A stretch of DNA of 27,321 nucleotides from an uncultured beta proteobacterium. GTDB lineage: Bacteria > Pseudomonadota > Gammaproteobacteria > Burkholderiales > Rhodocyclaceae. How positions within the stretch are numbered: position 1 is the first letter of the stretch; each line of letters begins with the position of its first letter. Where the stretch lies: the NCBI GenBank assembly GCA_903953145.1, contig CAJBIL010000077.1:1-27321 (forward strand), given 5' to 3'. The notes under the pieces were generated by a model. The model searched no databases and was not told where the DNA came from. It saw only the letters and a program-made list of their open reading frames with translations. The position numbers and the translations under genes are program-made. This document shows positions 12,282-20,837 of this stretch, one piece after another.

Positions 12282-13900
12282 TAGCGAGCAGTGGGCGCTG
12301 CGGGTGGGGGTGAAACCGGCACAGCCTCGGTGAAGTAGGACATGTCCGGCGCCGAGGGACGCATTGCCGATTCTGGCCCAATGCTGAATTCAGTCAGATC
12401 AATACCAGGGCGTTTATTGTTGCGAATCAGGCGCGGCGTAATGGACAAGACAAGTTCCGTTTTCTGCCCTTCATCGAGTTTGCTACCGAACAATCTGCCC
12501 AATATGGGAATATCGCCCAACCCCGGTACTTTTCTTCCGGTAGAGCGTTCTTCATCGCTAATCAGCCCGGCCAAAACCTGATTTTCGCCATCTTTAAGGC
12601 GTAGCACGGTTGAGGCGTTGCGCGTACCAATCTGATAAGCCTGCGTGCCGGACTTGGTCTGAATCAATCCGGTGATGTTGCTAACTTCCAGGTTGATCCG
12701 GATCGCTACTTCGTTGTCGAGGTAAATCGTCGGTTGGACATCCAGCTTGAGGCCGATATCGATGTATTGCACCGACTCGGCAACAAAACCAGTTGCGGTT
12801 GAGGTGGTGCTGATGTTGGGCACCCGATCGCCAATCATGATTTTGGCGATTTCTCGGTTGCGGGTACGGATGCGCGGGTTGGCAAGTACGTTGGTATCAC
12901 CACTTTCAGCGCGGGCATTGATGCCGAAGCTTGGCACGGTCGCGGCCAGGCTGGCTGATGTCGTGTTGACAAGATCTTTTAGGCTTACCGGGCCACCCGC
13001 TATTGAGGCGAGGGGGCTCAGCATCAAGGAGCTGGGCCAGAGCAGACCAAGCTCCAGCAATCGACTGCGTTTGACTTCAAGTACTTCGACTTCGAGCATC
13101 ACTTCCGGCTCGGGCATGTCATGCACCGCGAGCAGTTTTTCCGCCATTCGTATTGCCTCTGGGGTATCTCGCATAACCACCACGTTTTGCTTGTCATCGC
13201 TGATCAGGTCGCGCGCCTTAAGTATGGTGCGCAGTGTTGCTGCGGCTGTCTTGGCTTCGATATTGGTCAGGTAAAAACTACGCACCGTCAACGGCTGATA
13301 ATCACGCGCCTTATTGGGCGTGTTGGGATAAATCATCACTGTGTCGGCATTGACGGGGCGCTGTCCCAGTTGTTGAGAAAGCAGAATCAGCGAGAGCACT
13401 TCGCGCACCGGTGTGTGGCGCAGGGTGATGCTGATTGGTTGGTCGAGCGGCACATCCTTGTCAAAAATAAAATTCAGGCCTGATGTACGGTAAAGCACCT
13501 GACAGACTTGTGCCAGCGTAGCGCCCTTGAAATCAACGTTGATCGGCTTATCAAGACCCGTCGGAGCGGTCTGCTCTACGAGGGCAGGGCGCGCGGGCGT
13601 CTCAGTTTCTTGCTGGCGCTTGAGACTGTCCTGTTTTACTTGCGCCTGAATTTGCTGAAGTTGGCGCGAGCTGATTCTTTCGCGAGTTTGCGCCACGGCG
13701 AGACGTAATTCAGCATTGTTCGGGTTTTCCCGTAAAGCGTTTTCGAGGTGAACGAGTGCTTCCTCGTGTCGTCCCTGGATCATTAATACCTGGCTTTCAT
13801 GCAGTACCGGCGAGTTTGTCGCACAGGCAGCCAGCAGCATGGCGAAGCAAATTCCGCAAAAAGTACGCACGATTTTTCGCTGTGGTGATTCGTGTTTCAT
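12281..13900 (-). CDS. Secretin (GspD/MshL-like) lipoprotein with N-terminal TPR
   Basis: A 539-residue outer-membrane channel subunit. The signal sequence ends in a lipobox with LAAC (lipidation at Cys26, Ala at +2, so outer-membrane sorting). Residues about 33-75 form a TPR-like repeat (IQGRHEEALVHLENAL). A Gln-rich linker is followed by an N0/STN-like domain (about 117-192) and an N1-like ring domain (about 203-262). The secretin beta-barrel region runs from about 265 to 493, with VLANPRIRTRN, IGDRVPNI and the signature VPGLGDIPILGRLF (458-471). Being a lipoprotein itself with a TPR, it may reach and assemble in the outer membrane without a separate GspS/PilF-type pilotin (inference). The start overlaps the PilP-like stop by 4 nt (ATGA). 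It resembles MSHA-type MshL and T2SS GspD; I cannot choose by sequence alone. Confidence 0.92.
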   Translation of the reverse strand: MKHESPQRKIVRTFCGICFAMLLAACATNSPVLHESQVLMIQGRHEEALVHLENALRENPNNAELRLAVAQTRERISSRQLQQIQAQVKQDSLKRQQETETPARPALVEQTAPTGLDKPINVDFKGATLAQVCQVLYRTSGLNFIFDKDVPLDQPISITLRHTPVREVLSLILLSQQLGQRPVNADTVMIYPNTPNKARDYQPLTVRSFYLTNIEAKTAAATLRTILKARDLISDDKQNVVVMRDTPEAIRMAEKLLAVHDMPEPEVMLEVEVLEVKRSRLLELGLLWPSSLMLSPLASIAGGPVSLKDLVNTTSASLAATVPSFGINARAESGDTNVLANPRIRTRNREIAKIMIGDRVPNISTTSTATGFVAESVQYIDIGLKLDVQPTIYLDNEVAIRINLEVSNITGLIQTKSGTQAYQIGTRNASTVLRLKDGENQVLAGLISDEERSTGRKVPGLGDIPILGRLFGSKLDEGQKTELVLSITPRLIRNNKRPGIDLTEFSIGPESAMRPSAPDMSYFTEAVPVSPPPAAPTAR

Positions 13901-14385
13901 TCTTCATCTTTCCCGATATTGAAGGTTCGGCTCTGGCGGCTACGTGTGTTTTTGATGATCAACAAAGGGGGCGCCAGTTTGCTAACGCGAAAATTGTCAT
14001 TGAAGGCTTCTCCTTCGCGAACTACCCAGACCTCGCCGGGTTTTTCAGCGTCGCTAATGAATACCGCCCAGCCATCGTCATCTTCCTGTTTGCCTAAAAT
14101 CCTGAAGTCGGGAACCGGGGGCGCAGTATTGGCCAGCACAGGGGGAAACGAAGCGGTGGCTTGTTCAGTGGGTGCTGCTGTGGTTGGTGGTACAGCAAAC
14201 GGATCGCGCACTTCCGCATTGGCCTGATTGCTTTCTTTGCTGGTTCGTTGAAGCGTCCGGATCATTTGCGTATCTGGAGTTCCCTGTGCGCTGAGGAATT
14301 CGCTGCTGGCGATCACCGGCGTGTCTGTGCCGATGAACATGAGCAGCGCTAGCGCTAGCGGGATGATGAGCAGAATGGGTTTCAT
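13897..14385 (-). CDS. PilP/GspC-like periplasmic linker protein
   Basis: A 162-residue protein with an N-terminal hydrophobic segment (about 3-20) that is either an anchor or an uncleaved signal. A Pro/Ala/Thr-rich flexible linker (about 63-92) is followed by a small beta domain, FRILGKQEDDDGWAVFI through VVREGEAFNDNFRVSKLAPPLLII. This pattern matches the HR domain of PilP/GspC, which docks onto the N0 domain of the secretin. Its gene sits directly before the secretin, as pilP before pilQ. Similarity is by architecture more than by motif, and MshK is another possible name. Its start follows the PilO-like stop by 1 nt. Confidence 0.75.
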   Translation of the reverse strand: MKPILLIIPLALALLMFIGTDTPVIASSEFLSAQGTPDTQMIRTLQRTSKESNQANAEVRDPFAVPPTTAAPTEQATASFPPVLANTAPPVPDFRILGKQEDDDGWAVFISDAEKPGEVWVVREGEAFNDNFRVSKLAPPLLIIKNTRSRQSRTFNIGKDEE

Positions 14386-14386
14386 G

Positions 14387-14893
14387 TCAGCGGCGCTCAG
14401 TCAGGAATTGCGCGGTCAACGTCGCTTTGAGGGCTAAATTTTCCTTTGTTACGCTTTCGCGCTGGATGTTCAGGTGGCGGATCAAGAGGGCTGGCTGTGT
14501 GGCCAGGGCATTGTCGATGAACGTTCGGATGTTGGCGTAGCTGCCGGTCAGTGAAAAATTCATTGATGATCGGGCAAAGCCGGCACCGGCTTCGGTTTCC
14601 TGAGCGTATTCAACATGCCCAATGCTCAGTTGATGGCGCGCCGCGCTTTCCAGGATAGCTTGCTGTGCCAGGGCAAGGTCTGCTGGCGGGATCAGGATGT
14701 TTTGGAAATTCCGCTGAGCAGCAATGACCCGGGCCGGGTCAATGGCGTTAGTCAGTTCTGCGGGCTGGATTTCGTCGTTGTGCTTGAGCAGCAAGGCGGC
14801 CATGGCGAGAATGCTGACCAGGAGCAGGGTGGTGAGTGGCTGGCGCGTTAGCATCAGGCGCAGGTCAAGCAGCGTGAAAGTGCTTGAGGTCAT
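14387..14893 (-). CDS. PilO/GspM-like inner-membrane assembly protein
   Basis: A 168-residue bitopic protein with a cytoplasmic N-terminus, one TM helix (about 19-36, TTLLLVSILAMAALLL) and a periplasmic alpha/beta domain. The core MNFSLTGSYANIRTFIDNAL matches the ferredoxin-like fold of PilO/GspM. It should heterodimerise with the PilN-like product to form the alignment platform between ATPase and secretin. The start overlaps the preceding stop by 4 nt. Confidence 0.78.
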   Translation of the reverse strand: MTSSTFTLLDLRLMLTRQPLTTLLLVSILAMAALLLKHNDEIQPAELTNAIDPARVIAAQRNFQNILIPPADLALAQQAILESAARHQLSIGHVEYAQETEAGAGFARSSMNFSLTGSYANIRTFIDNALATQPALLIRHLNIQRESVTKENLALKATLTAQFLTERR

Positions 14894-15378
14894 GGTTGCG
14901 CCCCTTCTGTACCCTGGAATATTACCTCTAGCGCAAAGCGCTCTGGAAAATCATGGTTATCGGCATTGCTGGCCGGGCTTTGGCTGACAACGCGGGCGTC
15001 TGCAATCGCCGGATTACGGCGCAAGCGGTTGGGGAGCTCGAGTACCGCTTTGCTGTTGCGTGCTTCGCCCTGCATGGTCATCCGCTTATCCCGTGTATCC
15101 GCATCGATTTGGAGGAAGCGCAGGCTTTCGTCGGCACTGGTTTCGATTGAGTTAAGCACGGCCAGCCAGGGAAAATTGAGGTCGTCGATGGCGTTATTGA
15201 TACTGCGGACTCCTTCTGCTGAGGGCATCCGGGCCTGATTGGGCGGCAGGCTGGCCTCGGTTTCATTGCTCTGCAACCACACCAGACCGAGGGTCAGGGC
15301 GAGCATGATGGCGCTTGTTACCAGCCGTTGTGGCGATAGCGGTTTCGCGGTCGGTGCAAAGTTGATTCGCAGACTCAT
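14890..15378 (-). CDS. PilN-like inner-membrane assembly protein
   Basis: A 162-residue protein. Its cytoplasmic N-terminus MSLRINFAP contains INFAP, resembling the INLLP-type motif by which PilN binds PilM. One TM helix (about 20-35) is followed by a periplasmic domain (LRFLQIDADTRDKRMTMQGE, then AIADARVVSQSP) with the ferredoxin-like pattern of PilN/GspL C-termini. Together with the upstream PilM-like protein it corresponds to the two halves of GspL, here encoded separately. The start overlaps the PilM-like stop by 4 nt. Confidence 0.8.
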   Translation of the reverse strand: MSLRINFAPTAKPLSPQRLVTSAIMLALTLGLVWLQSNETEASLPPNQARMPSAEGVRSINNAIDDLNFPWLAVLNSIETSADESLRFLQIDADTRDKRMTMQGEARNSKAVLELPNRLRRNPAIADARVVSQSPASNADNHDFPERFALEVIFQGTEGAQP

Positions 15379-16127
15379 GCAGAATGCTCCATGGATACCC
15401 AGGGCAGGGGTTCGATCCGGTAGTCTTCAAAAAGCAGGCCGGCAACCCGGCATTCGCGGCGCAGCATGGCGGGTAAATCGGTCGCCAGCATGGCCAGTGG
15501 CGGATGGGTGCGTAGTGTTTGCCATTGCTCGGCGTTGCGGATGGCAATGGTTAATCCGTCAGGAGTATCCAAACTAAAAATAAACAGTTTTGAGCGCTTG
15601 AAAGGGTTGCGGCGCCAGTCATTTAAGCAGCGTACAAAACGCGTCTGGATTTTGGCCAGTTGCCAGCCGTAGCTGCCGGCAATTTCTATCAGTAGTGCGA
15701 GCAGCGCTTTGGGCAATGCAATTGCCGGCCAATGGCTGGCAAATGGTGTGGCATCAACCCGGATAACCCATTCGCCGGCATCCCCGTTGCCGTCACCAAA
15801 TAGCTCACCCATCTGGGAATCGGCCAGGGCTTCGATTTCTGCCAGCGTGGCGAGGCCAGGCAGGCGGTCGACAATCCAGCTGCGAACCAGGATGTCGCTC
15901 AGGGTGATTTCCAGCACTCGTTTTCTCGATGGAAAGGCGTCGCATAGGTTAACGATAGCCGTGCGCAACCCGGCGAGTGCTTCCAGGGAAGGTAGGCCGG
16001 ATTTCAGGGGCAAAGCCAGTTCACTAGTGGTGATTGATTTGCCGCTCTGTAAAACCAGGCATGAACAGCCTATGTCCAGCTGCAGTTTTTCTGGCCCGAG
16101 CAGATTTTTAATGGCGAGCCGTGACAC
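15375..16127 (-). CDS. PilM/MshI-like cytoplasmic assembly protein
   Basis: A 250-residue soluble protein without membrane segments. The position (after gspE, before pilN) and the N-terminal LQLDIGCSCLVLQ pattern suggest a reduced actin-like PilM/MshI or GspL cytoplasmic domain. It is roughly 100 residues shorter than typical PilM, and no clear nucleotide-binding motif is visible. I set the start at GTG 16127 because a perfect AGGAGG (16134-16139) lies 6 nt upstream. The longer TTG start at 16142 would put the ribosome site inside the gene. The gene overlaps the gspE 3' end by 20 bp. Confidence 0.75.
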   Translation of the reverse strand: MSRLAIKNLLGPEKLQLDIGCSCLVLQSGKSITTSELALPLKSGLPSLEALAGLRTAIVNLCDAFPSRKRVLEITLSDILVRSWIVDRLPGLATLAEIEALADSQMGELFGDGNGDAGEWVIRVDATPFASHWPAIALPKALLALLIEIAGSYGWQLAKIQTRFVRCLNDWRRNPFKRSKLFIFSLDTPDGLTIAIRNAEQWQTLRTHPPLAMLATDLPAMLRRECRVAGLLFEDYRIEPLPWVSMEHSA

Positions 16128-17715
16128 GGCGTACCTCCTCAAGCGTGGTTAGCCCTTGCCGGGCCAGATCGAGAGCGGCTTCACGCAGGCTGCGTGCGCC
16201 TTGCCGGCGAGCAGCGTCGCGAATTTCGTTGAATGGTGCCCGTTGGGCTATCAGGGTACGCAGCACGTCGTCAAGGGCCAGGATCTCGACAATAGCGCTG
16301 CGTCCCCGATAGCCGGTATCACGACAGGCGTCACAACCAACGGCTTGCCTGAAGCCGTGATGCGGACTGTCGCCAGAAATTTGCAGTTCATGAATTTGTT
16401 GCGTGCTTGGGACATGCGCTCTGGCGCAAACCGGGCATAGTTTGCGCACCAGTCTTTGCGCCCAGACGCCGCTGATCGCTGAGGTCAGCAAATAGGGGTC
16501 AATGCCCATGTGGCTGAAGCGGCCAAAGACATCGAAGACATTGTTGGCATGCAGCGTGGATAGCACGCGATGCCCTGTTAGCGCCGATTGAATCGCGATT
16601 TCAGCCGTTTCGCGGTCGCGGATTTCCCCCACCATGATGGTATCCGGGTCGTGACGCAGAATGGAGCGCAGGCCACGGGCAAAATTCAGGCCTTTTTTCT
16701 CGTTAACCGGAATCTGTAGAACGCCGGGCAATTGGTATTCAACCGGGTCTTCAATGGTGATGATTTTCTCGCGGCCATTGTTAATTTCCGACAGCACGGC
16801 GTAGAGCGATGTGGTTTTTCCGCTACCGGTCGGGCCGCTGGCCAGCAGCATGCCATAGGGCTCGGCAGACAATTCGCGCAGGCGTTCTATGTCGCTGCCG
16901 GCAAAACCCAGTCCTTCCAGCGTCAGTGACGTGTCACCCTGCATCAGATGGCGTTTGTCGAGGATGCGTAATACCCCGTCTTCGCCATGCATGCTGGGCA
17001 TGATCGAAACACGCAAATCAATACGCCGGGCTTTATCGTCAAGCCGGATGGCCAGCCGGCCATCCTGCGGAATACGGGTTTCGGCGATGTCCAGCTCAGC
17101 CAGAACCTTGAGGCGCGAGATGACCTGTGTGGCCACCTCCGTGCCGCGCACGCTACGAATATGTTCCAGCACGCCATCAATGCGGTAACGGATATCCAGC
17201 CCGCTGCCGCTTGATTCAAGGTGGATGTCGCTGGCCCCTAAACGCAGCGCATCGTGCAGCGTGGCATTGACCAGCCGAACAATCGGGCTGGTTTGCTGGC
17301 TGCTCCGGGTGACCGCCAAAGTTTTTTCGGCACTTTCTTCGCCTGAATGATGCGACTCCTTTTCAGGCGAGGACATTAGCCGCTTACCTTCGGCTTGCTT
17401 GCTTAACCACGCGGTGAGGTCTTCAGTGCTGGCAAGATGCCAGATCACAAGATCGCCAGCGCGTGCCTCGGCCCAGCGTTGCAGTTTGCTGTCCAGCGGA
17501 TCGGCAATCACACCGATATAGCGGTTCACTGCGCCCCGTAGAACGTGCCCTTCGGATGCCACATTGTCACGAAAAAGAACGCATTGACGGTCCAGCGTAT
17601 CGCTCAAAGGCAAGCGGTCAAAAGCAGGGGTCAGGCTATTGAGCAGTGACAATGTCGCAACCGGGTAATCATCAAGCCAGGCATTTTGCTGATCGACAGG
17701 CAAATGTGCGCTCAT
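16108..17715 (-). CDS. gspE: GspE/PilB-family secretion ATPase
   Basis: A 535-residue hexameric ATPase that powers pseudopilus assembly at the inner membrane. An N-terminal N1E-like domain (about 1-110) is followed by a charged linker and the N2E/CTE core. The core has SDIHLES, Walker A GPTGSGKT (294-301), an Asp box, Walker B TIMVGEIRD (359-367) and a His box TGHRVLSTLHANN (380-392). The zinc-binding tetracysteine is complete: CPVC (427, 430) and CDAC (461, 464). It is therefore an assembly (GspE/PilB/MshE) rather than a retraction (PilT) ATPase. The start overlaps the gspF stop (ATGA). MshE is the nearest alternative name. Confidence 0.95.
   Translation of the reverse strand: MSAHLPVDQQNAWLDDYPVATLSLLNSLTPAFDRLPLSDTLDRQCVLFRDNVASEGHVLRGAVNRYIGVIADPLDSKLQRWAEARAGDLVIWHLASTEDLTAWLSKQAEGKRLMSSPEKESHHSGEESAEKTLAVTRSSQQTSPIVRLVNATLHDALRLGASDIHLESSGSGLDIRYRIDGVLEHIRSVRGTEVATQVISRLKVLAELDIAETRIPQDGRLAIRLDDKARRIDLRVSIMPSMHGEDGVLRILDKRHLMQGDTSLTLEGLGFAGSDIERLRELSAEPYGMLLASGPTGSGKTTSLYAVLSEINNGREKIITIEDPVEYQLPGVLQIPVNEKKGLNFARGLRSILRHDPDTIMVGEIRDRETAEIAIQSALTGHRVLSTLHANNVFDVFGRFSHMGIDPYLLTSAISGVWAQRLVRKLCPVCARAHVPSTQQIHELQISGDSPHHGFRQAVGCDACRDTGYRGRSAIVEILALDDVLRTLIAQRAPFNEIRDAARRQGARSLREAALDLARQGLTTLEEVRRVTARH
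16134..16139 (-). promoter_or_regulatory. Ribosome binding site deciding the PilM-like start
   Basis: AGGAGG on the minus strand sits 6 nt before GTG 16127 and within the end of gspE. It supports GTG 16127 over the upstream in-frame TTG 16142. Confidence 0.75.
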
Positions 17716-18923
17716 TGGAAACTCCCCGCCAAGTCAAAAATTGGCATGTAAAGCAGCACCACGATGCCGCCGATGATGATGCCGATGGCCGCCATCAACA
17801 AAGGCTCAAAGCTGCGTGTAAAGCGGGCGATGAAACGCTCGATTTCGCCATCGTGAAAGCGCGCGGCGCGGGCCAGCATGTCGCCTTGCTGACCGGTGCG
17901 TTCACCGACGCGCATCAGACGCAGCGCAACCGGAGTGCACAAACCGGCTTCGTCAAAGGCGGTCGAAGCAAGTTGGCCTTCATCAATTCGCTTCGCTGCC
18001 TGGTGCAGAGCGCGTTGTATCCTGGTTGAGACCAGTCCGTCGCACAATTCAATTGCCGATAAGATTGGTAGTCCGCCTTCGAGCAGTGTGCCGAGCGCCA
18101 GATAAAGTCGAGCCAGCTCGAAGGTATGCAAGCGTTCGCCGATTTGCGGTAAGCGTCGTACTGCCCTCGAAAGTCCGGTACTCAAGGCTTTTCGTGTCTG
18201 TGGCTTGCGGATGAACCAGATCAGCGCCAGCAAAGCCGATACGCCAATACCGCCCAGCAGGCGAGCGTTGTCGGCAACAAAACGACCCCACTGCAACAAG
18301 AGTTTTGAGGCGAGCGGAATGTCGCGACCTGAACTTTGGTAAACACTCGAGAAACTCGGCACAACGTAGCCAAGCAAAAAAAGGCTGACCAGAAGGCCGA
18401 CGCCGCAAAGAATGGCGGGGTAAATCATCGCCTGCGTTACATGACGGCGCACCAGATCAACACGACTGCGATATTCGATGTAGCGGGCCAGCGAGTTATT
18501 GAGGCTTGCAGTGCCTTCAGCGGCACGCATCAGGCCGCAATATAAGGGCGGGAAAATCTCCGGCTGGGCAGCGAGGGCGGTTGCAAAACGCAGCCCTTCG
18601 CCGAGTCGGGCGCGCAAGGTGGCGAGCACTTTGTTGATTGCCGGCCTTCGTTCTTTTTCGTGTAAAGCGTCAAGAGCTTCCGTCAAGGTCAGCCCGGCTT
18701 CAAGCAGGGCCAGCAATTCCTGGCTGAATAACGGCAAGTCAAATGCACTTTGGCTGCTGCTGCCAGTGATCAATTGTTGCCAGGCCGGTTTGTCTGTCGC
18801 CTTGATGGATAGTGGGCGAAAATCCCGAGCAGCGAGGTGGCGGGCAGCTTCCTCCTGATTAGCGGCCTCAATATGGAGGGTTTCAACTCCGTTAGGGCCA
18901 ATGGCTCGGATGGCGAAATTCAT
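17712..18923 (-). CDS. gspF: GspF/PilC-family inner-membrane platform protein
   Basis: A 403-residue polytopic protein. An N-terminal cytoplasmic segment is followed by two T2SSF domains. The first (about 65-190) has FSQELLALLEAGLTLTEAL. The second (about 268-395) repeats the pattern with FELARLYLALGTLLEGGLP. TM helices lie at about 166-190, 222-238 and 373-394, the usual three for GspF. It couples the ATPase to pseudopilin extraction from the membrane. Its start is 5 nt after the gspG stop and its stop overlaps the gspE start. Confidence 0.95.
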   Translation of the reverse strand: MNFAIRAIGPNGVETLHIEAANQEEAARHLAARDFRPLSIKATDKPAWQQLITGSSSQSAFDLPLFSQELLALLEAGLTLTEALDALHEKERRPAINKVLATLRARLGEGLRFATALAAQPEIFPPLYCGLMRAAEGTASLNNSLARYIEYRSRVDLVRRHVTQAMIYPAILCGVGLLVSLFLLGYVVPSFSSVYQSSGRDIPLASKLLLQWGRFVADNARLLGGIGVSALLALIWFIRKPQTRKALSTGLSRAVRRLPQIGERLHTFELARLYLALGTLLEGGLPILSAIELCDGLVSTRIQRALHQAAKRIDEGQLASTAFDEAGLCTPVALRLMRVGERTGQQGDMLARAARFHDGEIERFIARFTRSFEPLLMAAIGIIIGGIVVLLYMPIFDLAGSFQ

Positions 18924-18928
18924 TTTGC

Positions 18929-19363
18929 TCAGAACCGGATGTCGGCGTTTTCGCCGCTACCGCCAGCGCGACCATCACGACCAAAGGAAAGCAGTTCGAA
19001 ATCCCGCCCGCTGCCGGCCGCATTGCTTAGACGATAAAAATAAGCATTGCCCCACGGGTCGGCCGGAACATCTTTCTGTAAGTAGGGGCCATTCCACCGC
19101 GGCTGGTTGTTGGGGCGCTTAAGCAGGGCAGTCAGACCAATTTCAGCCGGCGGGTAGTTGCCGTTATCAAGGCGATAGGATTCCAGTGCGCGGGCCAGCG
19201 CTTCAATTTGCGTGCGAGCAGCAGTGATTTCGGACTTGTTGAGTTGTGCTACATAGCGCGGCCCAACGTAGGCAGCGAGTAAGCCAATAATGGCGACGAC
19301 AACCAGCAGCTCGAGTAGGGTAAAGCCGGCAGAAGGCCGAGATATTCCGGGCTTGTAAAGCAT
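18929..19363 (-). CDS. gspG: Major pseudopilin GspG-like
   Basis: A 144-residue protein and the first gene of the secretion operon. I set the start at ATG 19363 (MLYKPGISRPSAG leader) because AGAGGAG lies 5 nt upstream at 19369-19375. The longer frame to 19408 adds 15 residues that carry no prepilin signal. Leader cleavage at G/F precedes FTLLELLVVVAIIGLLAAYVGP with Glu+5. The C-terminal part (YRLDNGNYPPAEIGLTALL, then DPWGNAYFYR) is the classic GspG signature and includes the C-terminal loop near DGRAGGSGENADI. It is the best candidate for the main pseudopilus subunit. Confidence 0.93.
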   Translation of the reverse strand: MLYKPGISRPSAGFTLLELLVVVAIIGLLAAYVGPRYVAQLNKSEITAARTQIEALARALESYRLDNGNYPPAEIGLTALLKRPNNQPRWNGPYLQKDVPADPWGNAYFYRLSNAAGSGRDFELLSFGRDGRAGGSGENADIRF

Positions 19364-19368
19364 CGTTT

Positions 19369-19375
19369 CTCCTCT
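19369..19375 (-). promoter_or_regulatory. Ribosome binding site deciding the gspG start
   Basis: AGAGGAG on the minus strand is 5 nt before ATG 19363 and supports that start over the longer in-frame alternative at 19408. Confidence 0.7.
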
Positions 19376-19400
19376 GGATAAAACCCGGGGTCGCGGACTT

Positions 19401-19507
19401 GTCCACAAACTCGGTCAGTAGGTCGGGCTGCAGCCCGAAAATGTCGGGTTGAAACCCGACCTTGCTGGTAAAAGACCGGATTCGTTAAAAGTCACGAACC
19501 CGGTCAG
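19401..19507. repeat. REP-like cluster of three hairpins between fccB and gspG
   Basis: In about 107 bases there is a perfect 16-bp palindrome (19423-19438, TCGGGCTGCAGCCCGA). A hairpin with 8-bp arms follows (19443-19460, GTCGGGTT and AACCCGAC). A third has 12-bp arms with one mismatch (19474-19485 with 19494-19505). The outer edges carry an imperfect direct repeat (19401-19418 and 19491-19507, both ending CGGTCAG). The GTCGGG..CCCGAC form is typical of dispersed REP-type elements in proteobacteria. Without a T-run these are not classical terminators but may stop or stabilise fccAB transcripts. Confidence 0.7.
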
Positions 19508-19515
19508 CCAAGTGC

Positions 19516-20817
19516 TTAGGCGAAGCTGTCTTCCATCAAGGTGTTAAACCACTTGATCATTTCTTTGTAGTTGTCCTGTGAGCGTGCTGCCGCTTCTCCC
19601 GCTGCACCTGGTACCGGTTGCATCGTGCGGCTCACCGGGTCATAAGCAAAAACAGCGGTCAGCCACGAGGCCGTATCTGCCGTGATCGGTGAATAGCAGG
19701 CCGAATTAGTGATTGGCGACGGATCCGGGCTGCGTCCGGCGAGCAGGCGAACAATGGCGTCGGCACAGATTTTTGCTTCCTGGTTGGCGATATGCCCAGC
19801 CTTGGGTTGCGTTGTTGCAGAAGCATCACCAATGACATGAATACCAGGTGCAGCAGTGGACTGATAGGTCAGTACATCAACGCCCGCCCAGCGCCCGCCG
19901 ACATTGGCCAGACCGTTATCGATAACAACCTTTCCGGCCTTGTGTGCTGGAATGGCGTTGATTACGTTAGCTTTGATACTGCCAAGGTTGGAATTCAGCG
20001 TCATCGTGCTGGCATCAATGCTGCTGATGCTGACTCCCGGGTGATATTCGATAACGCCCTTGTGCACCACCTCGAAAGCGTTGGTAAAGGCCAGCGGCTC
20101 GGCGGTAATGCCGGGATTCGCATCAAGCACGATCACCTTGGAACCTGCACGATTCTTCTTCAGCCAGTCGGCAACGACACAAGCGCGCTCATAAGGTCCC
20201 GGTGGGCAGCGATAGGGCTTGGCCGGAATGGTCATGGCAAAGACGCCGCCGGGTTTCATGGCGAGCAACTGGTTGCGCAGTTGGGTGGTCTGTGTTCCGG
20301 CCTTCCAGGCATGCAGCACCCTGGCTTGGGCAGCTGGTGTTTCCAGCCCGGCGATGGTGTCGAAATCGATGCCGGGCGCCACGACCAGACGGTCATAAGG
20401 CAACTTGCTACCATCAGCCAGACTAACGCTGTGGCCAACCGGATCAATCGCACTGACGTCGCCTTTAACCAGGCGAATACCATAGCGGGTCGCCAGATTG
20501 CTGTAGCCGAACTGCAGCGACGTCATGCTGCGTTGGCCGCTGAGCACCAGATTGCTGAGAATGTTTGAGTTATAGGCAGTTTCGCGCTCAATCAGAGTGA
20601 CAGAGACGCCAGTACCACCCCAAAGACGGAGATATTTGGCTACCGTGGCGCCAGCCATGCCGCCGCCAATCACGACGACGCGGCCACTAATGCCGGTGTT
20701 GGTTGGAACAGTGCCCAGTTGTGCGGGGGTTGCGGCGTTTACCAGGCCAGTCAAACCGGCAGTTGAGGCGCCTATGCCGGCCATACTGGCCAGACGGAAA
20801 AAATCACGACGATTCAT
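19516..20817 (-). CDS. fccB: Flavocytochrome c sulfide dehydrogenase, FAD subunit
   Basis: A 433-residue periplasmic flavoprotein. The N-terminus has a twin-arginine signal (RRDFFRLA then a hydrophobic stretch to about 28), consistent with folded FAD export by Tat. The FAD-binding Rossmann motif is VVVIGGGMAGATVAKYL (47-63), and HVIGDAS (327-333) is the second FAD contact. The redox-active cysteines expected in FCSD are present: Cys204 in PYRCPPGPYE and Cys374 in SACYSPI. The family oxidises sulfide to sulfur or polysulfide and passes electrons to a partner cytochrome c, here encoded 20 nt upstream. Length fits the family. A GAGG ribosome site lies about 8 nt before the start. A non-sulfide role cannot be excluded. 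Confidence 0.93.
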   Translation of the reverse strand: MNRRDFFRLASMAGIGASTAGLTGLVNAATPAQLGTVPTNTGISGRVVVIGGGMAGATVAKYLRLWGGTGVSVTLIERETAYNSNILSNLVLSGQRSMTSLQFGYSNLATRYGIRLVKGDVSAIDPVGHSVSLADGSKLPYDRLVVAPGIDFDTIAGLETPAAQARVLHAWKAGTQTTQLRNQLLAMKPGGVFAMTIPAKPYRCPPGPYERACVVADWLKKNRAGSKVIVLDANPGITAEPLAFTNAFEVVHKGVIEYHPGVSISSIDASTMTLNSNLGSIKANVINAIPAHKAGKVVIDNGLANVGGRWAGVDVLTYQSTAAPGIHVIGDASATTQPKAGHIANQEAKICADAIVRLLAGRSPDPSPITNSACYSPITADTASWLTAVFAYDPVSRTMQPVPGAAGEAAARSQDNYKEMIKWFNTLMEDSFA

Positions 20818-20837
20818 GATGTGGTCCTCGTTATCAG

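Noticed and set aside
19792..20568. 258-codon open frame on the plus strand opposite fccB
   Set aside because: fccB has an unmistakable Tat signal, FAD motifs and redox cysteines; the opposite frame has none of these.
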